This document shows positions 7,406 to 12,599 of a DNA stretch of 12,599 nucleotides, one piece after another. How positions within the stretch are numbered: position 1 is the stretch's first letter; every line of letters begins with the position of its first letter. The position numbers and the translations under genes were made by a program. The stretch is taken from NCBI GenBank assembly GCA_046594105.1, contig JBKJQB010000158.1:1-12599 (forward strand). The letters run 5' to 3'. This DNA comes from JBDSGC01 sp046594105 (GTDB lineage Bacteria; Acidobacteriota; Thermoanaerobaculia; Gp7-AA8). The notes under the pieces were generated by a model. The model did not search any database and was not told the DNA's origin. It saw nothing but the letters and a program-made list of their open reading frames with translations.

Positions 7406-9208
7406 TCAAGCCTTCCTTGAGGGGGGGAGGGGAGGCGTTGGGACAGTGCCGACACTCCGCACCATCGCGGTGCGAAGCCGCCGGATGTCGTCGTGCAGCG
7501 GACGATCCTCGAGCAACGGGCTGACGATCGCCCGGACCCGCTGGTAGAGGGCGGCGCTGCCGTCACCCAGCCATGAAGCAATCTCGCGGGCGCGCCCACT
7601 CACAGCATTGGCGAAGGCCTGCGCCTGCTCGTCCGCCTGTGCCAGATCGTGGGCCTCCGGTACGCCTTCGATCATGGAAACGCGCCAATCGATTGCCTGC
7701 GCAGCGACCATCAGCTCGATCGCGGCAACGCTCTGCGCATGGAACAGAATGGTCCGCAGTTTTCGGCCGGCGTGAGTGGACATGGAGACGTGATCCTCGG
7801 TATTCGCGCCGGTGGGGATGGAGTCGACGGAGGCGGGATGAGCCAGAACCTTGTTCTCGGAAACCAGCGAGGCGGCGGTGTACTGCGCGATCATCAGACC
7901 GGAATTCACGCCCGGCCGCGTGGTGAGGTTGGCCGGCAATCCGCGGTTGTGATTCCCGTCCAGGAGCAGCTGGGTCCGCCGTTCGGCGATGTTGGCCAGC
8001 TCGGCCACCGCGATGGCCAGAAAGTCCGCCGCCAGGGCGATGGGCTGGCCGTGAAAGTTTCCCGCCGAATACGCGAGGCGGGTGTCGCCGCGATAGCCCT
8101 CCGGCCAGTTGGCTCGGAAGCGTACGTCGAACGGTTCGCCCTGCTCGGGAAAGAACAGCGGATTGTCCGTCGCGGCGTTGATCTCCCGCTCGGCCACACC
8201 GCGCGCAAAGGCGATGGCATCGCGCGAGGCGCCGTGCACCTGCGGAGCGCATCGCAGCGAGTAGGGATCCTGCACCGCGCCGGCCCTCTCGACCAGCCGG
8301 CTGCCCTCAACCTGTTCGCGCATCCGTGAAGCGCTGGCGATCTGGCCGATCTGGCCGCGAGCGTCATGAATCTTCGCGTCGAGGGCACGCGTGCATCCGC
8401 ACATCGCCTCCAGACTCAAGGCGGCCGTAGCGTCCGCAAGATCGACCAGCGCTTCCGCGTCGTGAACCGCCAGCGCCAGCATCGACGCGGAGAAGTTCAC
8501 GCCGTTGACCAGGGCCAACCCTTCCTTGAACGTCGGCTGCATCGATTGCGCGGTGAGCTCCGGCAGGTCGAGCTGCAGTACATCGAGCAGTTCGGTTGCC
8601 GGACGACGGCGCCACGGTTCATGGACCAGATGGAATCGTCCCTCGCCGAGCAGCGTGGCGAAGGTGTGGGACAGAGGACAGAGATCGCCGCTGGCTCCGA
8701 CCGATCCGCGGAGAGGGACCTGCGGGATCACGCCGCGGTTCAACATGGACTGCACGATGGCCACGAGCAGGGAGCGCACGCCGGAGTGTCCTTTGAGGAA
8801 TGCGTTGAGGCGGGTGGCCAGCACCGCGCGGACGATCTCGGCGGGGAAGTAATTCGCCGGATCGTCCGGATCGTCATTCACGCCCACGCCGGCCGAATGG
8901 GAGAGCAGCAGGTTGCGCTGCAGCTGCTCCAGGTCCTCCGGTGCGATGGGCTTGTCCTTGAACTCGCCGAAGCCGGTGGTCACTCCGTACTCCGTCGGTG
9001 CCGGGGTTCCCTGCTCCAGGGCGCGACGATAATTCTCCACCGCGCGAACGATGACCGCCTCACTGGCCGCGATGCGGGGAGCGGCGGAGGGAGAACATTG
9101 AACCGTAACCTCAGGATGCCGCGCGATGCGCTCCAGCTGCGCGAGGGTCAGCGACTGGCCATCGAGCGTGATGACCTCCTGGCCTGAATGCGCGCCGGAT
9201 TCCGTCAT
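7406..9208 (-). CDS. hutH: Histidine ammonia-lyase
   Basis: HutH removes ammonia from L-histidine to give urocanate, the first step of histidine degradation. The Ala-Ser-Gly that cyclises to the MIO cofactor is at 172-174 within GSVGASGDLCPLSH. The catalytic loop Tyr is Tyr74 in EYGVTTGFG. The substrate-selectivity pair is Ser103-His104 (NLLLSHSAGVG), as in histidine lyases, not the His-Leu or Phe-Leu of tyrosine/phenylalanine lyases. VQDPYSLRC (312-320), NFHGQP (384-389) and the long conserved block at 450-476 (SENKVLAHPASVDSIP onward) are intact. At 600 residues it is about 90 longer than most bacterial HutH. Extra sequence is visible around 353-380 and in the C-terminal region. Its ATG overlaps the hisS stop as ATGA. 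No hutU, hutI, hutF or hutG is in the window. Confidence 0.9.
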   Translation of the reverse strand: MTESGAHSGQEVITLDGQSLTLAQLERIARHPEVTVQCSPSAAPRIAASEAVIVRAVENYRRALEQGTPAPTEYGVTTGFGEFKDKPIAPEDLEQLQRNLLLSHSAGVGVNDDPDDPANYFPAEIVRAVLATRLNAFLKGHSGVRSLLVAIVQSMLNRGVIPQVPLRGSVGASGDLCPLSHTFATLLGEGRFHLVHEPWRRRPATELLDVLQLDLPELTAQSMQPTFKEGLALVNGVNFSASMLALAVHDAEALVDLADATAALSLEAMCGCTRALDAKIHDARGQIGQIASASRMREQVEGSRLVERAGAVQDPYSLRCAPQVHGASRDAIAFARGVAEREINAATDNPLFFPEQGEPFDVRFRANWPEGYRGDTRLAYSAGNFHGQPIALAADFLAIAVAELANIAERRTQLLLDGNHNRGLPANLTTRPGVNSGLMIAQYTAASLVSENKVLAHPASVDSIPTGANTEDHVSMSTHAGRKLRTILFHAQSVAAIELMVAAQAIDWRVSMIEGVPEAHDLAQADEQAQAFANAVSGRAREIASWLGDGSAALYQRVRAIVSPLLEDRPLHDDIRRLRTAMVRSVGTVPTPPLPPSRKA

Positions 9209-10635
9209 GCCCCGTCGATCTCCGCGAGCAGCTGACGGATTCCGGCGACCAGCTCGCCGCGCGGAATGGTGGTCTGGCCAGGCCGGGCCGCCAGCCAGGC
9301 GCCGCGATCGCCGAGGTTCGCAGCCTTGGCTCGGCCGGCCGCCATGTTCTTGACGGTGACCGTCTGTTCGTTCTTCTCGTTCGTTCCGTACAGGATGGCC
9401 AAGGGAATCTCGTAATGATCGGCGTATTTGAGCTGCTTGCCGGGTCCTTTGGCGTTGCCGACATAGAGCTCGGTGGGAATCCCGGCGCGCCGCAGCTCCC
9501 AGGTCATCTGCAGGTAGTCGTCGGTGAGGGCGCGGTCCATGTTGGTGATGAGCACCCGCGCCGTTGCTTTTCGCTGGCTGACCCGGCCGAGATGCGTGAG
9601 AGCGGCGAGGAGCCGATCGACACCGATGGAGGCGCCGACGGCAGGGATTGGTTCGCCGAGGAAACGCATCACCAGGTTGTCGTAGCGGCCGCCGCCGAAG
9701 ACCGATCCGAACTGTGGAGCGTCGAGCAGCATCGCTTCGAACACCGGCCCGGTGTAGTAGGCCAGCCCGCGGGCGATGGAGAGATCCAGCGACACACGAT
9801 CATCGCCGTAGCCGAGCGCATAAAGATGATTGGAGATCCGTTCCACCACATCGATCTGCGCGGTTGCGGTGTCCAGTCCGGCGAACAGTTCTCGGATTTT
9901 GCCCACCACGTCGCGGCGCGAGTCGCCCTGCACCGCGAGGAACCTCTCGATGCGCTGCACCTGATCGGCGGCCAGACCCAGTCCGCGGATCGGATCGCCC
10001 GACTCATCTTTGTAGCCTCCCATCAATTCGAGCCGGACCTTCTCGATGCCCGTTTTGTCGAGCTTGTCCAGAACGCGGAACACGTCGGCGCCCTGACCCT
10101 CGGCCACTCCGGCAAACTCGAGCAAAAGGTTGAGCATCGCCCGGCTGGAGAAGCGCACCAGATAGCGGCCCACGTCGAGCGCGTCGAGGGTGTCGCACAT
10201 CCCGGCGATGATCTCAGTGTCCGCAACCTCGGAATCGGTCCCCACCGAGTCGAGATCGAACTGGGTGAACTCGCGGAAGCGGCCCTTGTCCGGTTTGTCC
10301 GCCCGCCACACCGGCGAGACCTGGTAGCGCCGGAAGGGACGGGGAAGCTCCTGATACTGCGCGATGACGCGCGCGAGCGGGACGGTCAGGTCGAAGCGCA
10401 GGCCGAGCGCTTCGTTTTCCGGATTGGTGACCCGGAAGATGGACTGCTGCGCTTCCTGGCCCGCGCTGCCGGAAAGCACGTCGAGGAACTCGATGGCCGG
10501 AGTGCTCAGCGGAACGAAACCGTAGAGCTCATAGACCCCGCGGATGGTGTCGATCATCGACTGCCTGGCCAGCATCTGGTCGGGAAGAAGGTCGCGAAGG
10601 CCGCGGGAAACGCGAGGCTCAACAGTGTCGGGCAT
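9205..10635 (-). CDS. hisS: Histidyl-tRNA synthetase (class II)
   Basis: HisRS charges tRNA-His with histidine in the cytoplasm. The 476-residue protein has class II motif 2 as FRRYQVSPVWRADKPDKGRF (101-120) plus REFTQFD. The histidine-specific HisA motif is RGLAYYTGPVFE (289-300), HisB is FGGGRYD (313-319) and motif 3 is GASIGVDRLL (334-343). An anticodon-binding domain follows from about 358. The HisA site reads RGLA rather than RGLD, and motif 2 (VWRADKP ... QFDLDSVG) is closer to the eukaryote-like/alphaproteobacterial style than to the E. coli style (from memory). ATG 10635 is chosen because minus-strand GAGGA (complement of 10641-10645) lies five bases upstream and the protein then opens like other HisRS (RGLRDLLP at 11-18). 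The frame stays open back into the tRNA-His gene, but that part is tRNA read as protein. It lies 80 bases after the tRNA 3' end and overlaps hutH by 4 bases. Confidence 0.95.
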   Translation of the reverse strand: MPDTVEPRVSRGLRDLLPDQMLARQSMIDTIRGVYELYGFVPLSTPAIEFLDVLSGSAGQEAQQSIFRVTNPENEALGLRFDLTVPLARVIAQYQELPRPFRRYQVSPVWRADKPDKGRFREFTQFDLDSVGTDSEVADTEIIAGMCDTLDALDVGRYLVRFSSRAMLNLLLEFAGVAEGQGADVFRVLDKLDKTGIEKVRLELMGGYKDESGDPIRGLGLAADQVQRIERFLAVQGDSRRDVVGKIRELFAGLDTATAQIDVVERISNHLYALGYGDDRVSLDLSIARGLAYYTGPVFEAMLLDAPQFGSVFGGGRYDNLVMRFLGEPIPAVGASIGVDRLLAALTHLGRVSQRKATARVLITNMDRALTDDYLQMTWELRRAGIPTELYVGNAKGPGKQLKYADHYEIPLAILYGTNEKNEQTVTVKNMAAGRAKAANLGDRGAWLAARPGQTTIPRGELVAGIRQLLAEIDGA

Positions 10636-10657
10636 TCGAATCCTCAGAGGGGCCGGC

Positions 10658-10684
10658 GGGCGACGGGGGGAGACGCGGTCGCCC
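10658..10684 (-). promoter_or_regulatory. Hairpin in the hisS leader
   Basis: Between tRNA-His and hisS the transcript can form a perfect seven-pair GGGCGAC/GTCGCCC stem (10684-10678 with 10664-10658) around a 13-base loop containing six C in a row. There is no T-run after it, so it is not an intrinsic terminator. It ends 13 bases before the GAGGA ribosome-binding site. It could help separate the tRNA from the mRNA by processing, stabilise the new 5' end, or control hisS translation; the sequence alone does not choose. Confidence 0.4.
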
Positions 10685-10715
10685 TTCCATCCTGCATTCG
10701 CGCCGAGGCGGGAAT

Positions 10716-10792
10716 TGGTACCGAGGGGCGGGCTCGAACCGCCGACCTCCTGATCCACAATCAGGCGCTCTAACCGACTGAGCTACCACGGC
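10716..10792 (-). tRNA. tRNA-His (GUG), with A73 and no encoded G-1
   Basis: A full cloverleaf is present on the minus strand. The acceptor 5' strand is GCCGTGG (10792-10786), then T8 A9. The D arm is GCTC/GAGC and the five-pair anticodon stem is CCTGA/TCAGG. The loop TTGTGGA has anticodon GTG at 10758-10756, which is histidine. The T arm GGCGG/CCGCC has loop TTCGAGC. The 3' strand is CCTCGGT, then discriminator A73 (10719) and an encoded CCA (10718-10716). The acceptor stem has a G1-U72 wobble and a U5-U68 mismatch. The base at -1 is T, not G, and could pair with A73. Canonical bacterial tRNA-His has G-1 opposite C73, so this gene departs from the usual histidine identity element. It lies just upstream of hisS on the same strand. 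Confidence 0.93.
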
Positions 10793-10802
10793 ACGGGGGC
10801 GA

Positions 10803-10831
10803 ATGATACTCACACGTCATTCAGACGGCAA
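10803..10831 (-). promoter_or_regulatory. Promoter for tRNA-His (and probably hisS-hutH)
   Basis: On the minus strand TTGCCG (complement of 10831-10826) and TATCAT (complement of 10808-10803) are separated by exactly 17 bases. They match 4/6 and 5/6 of the sigma-70 consensus. The -10 box ends ten bases before tRNA position 1, so transcription would begin within a few bases of the mature 5' end, leaving almost no leader. I see no comparable promoter in the 80 bases before hisS. Confidence 0.6.
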
Positions 10832-10880
10832 TGGGAACGCGGGGAGGGGCGCGCGCATTTCGGCGTCCGGCCGCCCCGGC

Positions 10881-11906
10881 TCAGGCGGCGACCAGCAGAA
10901 TGTCGGTGAACCAGCCGTGGGAGTCCAGCCAGCGTCCTTCCATGGTGAACCCGGCGCGTGCGGACAGCATGGCCAGCGTGTCGTCGTCGTATTTGTAGGA
11001 GTTCTCGGTGTGGATGGTTTCCCCCTCCTGGAACGAGATCTCCAGGTCGAGGGCATCGAGGCGTACCCGCTGCGAGGCGGTGCTCACCAGGTGCATTTCG
11101 ATGCGGCTTCTCTGCGCATTGAAGATGGCGCGGTGGGCGAATGAGTGCAGGTCGAAGTTGGCGCCGAGCTCGCGATTCATGCGCAACAGCAGGTTGCGGT
11201 TGAAGGCGGCGGTCACGCCGAGGGCGTCGTCGTAGGCCGGCTCGAGAATGGTGGCGGACTTTTTTCGATCGGCGCCGAGAAACAGGGAGTCTCCCGGCTG
11301 CAGGGCGTTGCGCAGGCTGATCAGCAGGGACTCTGCACCTTCCAGATCGAGGTTGCCGATGCTCGATCCGAGGAATAGAACTGCGGTGCGGCCGGTGGTG
11401 GAATTGAGGCGGGAGAGGGTTTGCTGGGGATCGCGGAAGTCTCCGCAGATGGCCTGGATGGTCAGAGCGGGAAACTCGGTGAGAAGCTCATGCGAGCTCG
11501 AGGTGAGCACACCGGCGTCGACGTCGACGGGGACGAACTCCAGGCTGGGAGCGCCCTCCAGCAGCGCCTGAATCAGGATCCTGGTCTTGCGCGCGGTGCC
11601 GCTTCCCAGCTCGATCAAGCGGGAGGGGGCGTTCATCAGAGCAGCAATGTCGCCGGCGTGGGTCTGCAGGATCTCGGTCTCCGCGCGCGTGAGGTAGTAC
11701 TCCGGGAGCTCGCAGATGGCCGCGAAAAGAATGGAGCCGAGATCGTCGTAGAAATAGTGGGGGAGAAGGGTTTTGGGCGTGGCGCTCAGGCCTCGCCGCG
11801 CATCGTCAGCGAATTGATCTCCCGACGTCTGGAAGGTGTGGTCGAGGGAGAAACGGGAGGAGGCCTCAGGCTGGCGCGAATCGGGTGATGCCGTCATCGG
11901 CCGCAT
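10881..11906 (-). CDS. egtD: L-histidine N-alpha-methyltransferase (ergothioneine pathway)
   Basis: EgtD transfers three methyl groups from S-adenosylmethionine to the alpha-amino group of L-histidine, giving hercynine, the first committed step to the thiol antioxidant ergothioneine. The 341-residue protein has the usual length. The family opening ATPKTLLPHYFYDDLGS (42-58) and ELPEYYLTRAE (66-76) are present, as is the SAM site ELGSGTARKT (99-108). Histidine-binding residues known from Mycobacterium EgtD (Asn166, Tyr206, Met252, Glu282, Ser284, from memory) correspond here to Asn185, Tyr225, Met271, Glu301 and Ser303. The spacings are identical, so histidine specificity is well supported. The start is ATG 11906 or ATG 11897; neither has a strong ribosome site, and the much longer open frame upstream is antisense to the receiver gene. 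No egtB, egtC or egtE neighbour is visible. It is followed by tRNA-His, hisS and hutH on the same strand. Confidence 0.93.
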   Translation of the reverse strand: MRPMTASPDSRQPEASSRFSLDHTFQTSGDQFADDARRGLSATPKTLLPHYFYDDLGSILFAAICELPEYYLTRAETEILQTHAGDIAALMNAPSRLIELGSGTARKTRILIQALLEGAPSLEFVPVDVDAGVLTSSSHELLTEFPALTIQAICGDFRDPQQTLSRLNSTTGRTAVLFLGSSIGNLDLEGAESLLISLRNALQPGDSLFLGADRKKSATILEPAYDDALGVTAAFNRNLLLRMNRELGANFDLHSFAHRAIFNAQRSRIEMHLVSTASQRVRLDALDLEISFQEGETIHTENSYKYDDDTLAMLSARAGFTMEGRWLDSHGWFTDILLVAA

Positions 11907-11960
11907 TGTACGGTCGCCCGCCGGGAAGAGGATGTCGGAACTGTCGGGTGACCCTTCGTG

Positions 11961-12446
11961 ATGCTGGCCCCGGTTTTGTATCGAACCCCGCGGATGCCTG
12001 CTGATTCCTTCGAAACGAATTCGGGCAACGCGAGGGTCCTGGTGGCTGACGGCGAGTCCACAACGGCCGGTGCCCTCGCAGCCGCGCTCCGTCAGAAGCT
12101 GGTGGACGTCGATGTGGCGTCCAGTGCGGCCGAGGCCCTTCGGTTGCTTTCCCGGACTGCGTACGAGGTCGCGGTGATGGACCTGGCAATCTTCGAGAGC
12201 GCTGGATCGGAGATCGCCATCCAGCTGAACTCCCTTCCGCAGAATGCGCGACCGGTGGTGCTGGTGACGACGGAAAACGGGCGGCGTCCTGACCTCGACC
12301 CCGACCTCGTGCAAGTGGTCATCCGCAAACCGATCCGGACCGGCGAGCTTGCCGAGATGATTCGGGCCTGCATCGACAACGGGCCGCGCACCCGTGGCGG
12401 ATCGATCGAGGCCCGGCGCCCGCCACTGGACCTGCAGCGCGACTAG
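11961..12446 (+). CDS. Stand-alone response-regulator receiver-domain protein
   Basis: This protein of about 161 residues has one receiver domain (about 25-140) and no recognisable output domain. Visible landmarks are RVLVADGE (25-32) after strand 1, the probable phosphorylated Asp74 in AVMDL, the switch Thr103/104 in VTTEN and Lys123 in IRKPI. The usual adjacent acidic pair before the phosphosite is reduced to Asp30-Gly31-Glu32, so Mg binding may be altered. Residues 1-24 and the Arg/Pro-rich C-terminus look unstructured. The start is uncertain: GTG 11958, ATG 11961 and ATG 11994 are all in frame and none has a clear ribosome site. It is divergent from egtD with about 54 bases between start codons. 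No histidine kinase is in the window, so input and partner are unknown. Confidence 0.75.
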   Translation: MLAPVLYRTPRMPADSFETNSGNARVLVADGESTTAGALAAALRQKLVDVDVASSAAEALRLLSRTAYEVAVMDLAIFESAGSEIAIQLNSLPQNARPVVLVTTENGRRPDLDPDLVQVVIRKPIRTGELAEMIRACIDNGPRTRGGSIEARRPPLDLQRD

Positions 12447-12484
12447 CCCGCATTTCTCACACCCATCCTGCTGCGGACGCCCAA

Positions 12485-12583
12485 AGTGGCTCGTCTGCTT
12501 CGTTGCGCTCGGAATCGCTCCTCGACGTACCGTCAAGTACGCCGTCGTCGCGCTTCCTTCGCGCGCCTCGCATCCGAGCCACT
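12485..12583. repeat. Approximately 99-base imperfect palindromic intergenic repeat
   Basis: The ends are a perfect nine-base inverted repeat, AGTGGCTCG (12485-12493) and CGAGCCACT (12575-12583). The centre is GTAC-CGTCAA-GTAC (12527-12540). The arms between are related but imperfect inverted copies rich in TCG/GCG. The element is non-coding, lies just after the receiver gene and runs to near the window edge. It resembles the large REP/BIME-like palindromes found in many copies between genes of GC-rich bacteria; that comparison is from memory and the copy number here cannot be seen. It could also fold as a long transcript-end hairpin. Bases 12447-12484 and 12584-12599 show nothing else. Confidence 0.6.
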
Positions 12584-12599
12584 CTGCGCGCCCTCGCGA

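Noticed and set aside
7406..9208. Tyrosine or phenylalanine ammonia-lyase, or ergothionase, instead of HutH
   Set aside because: The selectivity pair is Ser-His as in histidine lyases, not His-Leu or Phe-Leu. To my knowledge ergothionase belongs to the aspartase/fumarase group and lacks the Ala-Ser-Gly MIO motif seen here.
10658..10684. Intrinsic terminator or T-box between tRNA-His and hisS
   Set aside because: The stem has no following T-run, and the 80-base gap is too short for a T-box and lacks its conserved core.
10636..10758. An N-terminal extension of HisRS by 41 residues
   Set aside because: It begins inside the tRNA-His gene and its first residues are the tRNA T-arm read as protein. 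ATG 10635 has a proper ribosome site and a standard HisRS N-terminus.
11907..12536. A 210-residue N-terminal extension of EgtD
   Set aside because: It is antisense to the receiver-domain gene, lacks any family similarity, and would make EgtD far longer than the usual 320-340 residues.

Overview
The window is GC-rich, densely packed bacterial chromosome. I see no transposase, integrase, phage gene or CRISPR array. A Gram-negative cell envelope is indicated by a predicted outer-membrane protein with a signal peptide and C-terminal Phe, and by an exported S9 peptidase. An acidobacterial or similar soil lineage would fit, but this is a low-confidence guess from protein style. It should be tested with the HisRS and S9 sequences.

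Layout. (1) Positions 1-4436, minus strand: an apparent three-gene run. A VanZ-family membrane protein (GTG start) overlaps by ATGA an exported protein with copper-monooxygenase-like sequence features. An exported prolyl-oligopeptidase-family (S9) peptidase follows, then a short hairpin plus T-run terminator. (2) Positions 4504-6156, plus strand, divergent from vanZ: an FHA-GAF-PP2C (SpoIIE/RsbU-type) phosphatase. A TATAAT box and an AGGAGG lie inside the longest open frame and point to a shorter protein starting at a CTG. (3) Positions 6164-7267, minus strand, converging on the phosphatase with 7 bases between stops: a DUF3187-like outer-membrane protein. (4) Positions 7406-11906, minus strand: egtD (histidine N-alpha-methyltransferase), tRNA-His(GUG), hisS and hutH, in that transcriptional order. 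(5) Positions 11961-12446, plus strand, divergent from egtD: a stand-alone receiver-domain protein. An approximately 99-base imperfect palindromic intergenic repeat follows at the window edge.

The main result is region 4. All four genes act on one small molecule or its tRNA. EgtD methylates L-histidine towards ergothioneine. HutH deaminates it to urocanate. HisRS loads it onto tRNA-His, and that tRNA gene sits directly in front of hisS. hisS and hutH overlap by ATGA, so synthesis of the degradative enzyme is probably coupled to that of the synthetase. A good promoter (TTGCCG, 17 bases, TATCAT) lies between egtD and the tRNA and would start transcription almost at the mature tRNA 5' end. No obvious second promoter precedes hisS. 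This suggests a tRNA-His-hisS-hutH transcript with egtD upstream on the same strand.

The tRNA-His is itself unusual. Its discriminator base is A73 with an encoded CCA, and the base at -1 is U, so it lacks the G-1:C73 pair that normally marks bacterial tRNA-His. The HisRS beside it has motif-2 and HisA sequences unlike the E. coli type, which fits a changed histidine identity rule. I propose this histidine node as the part of the window most worth following up.
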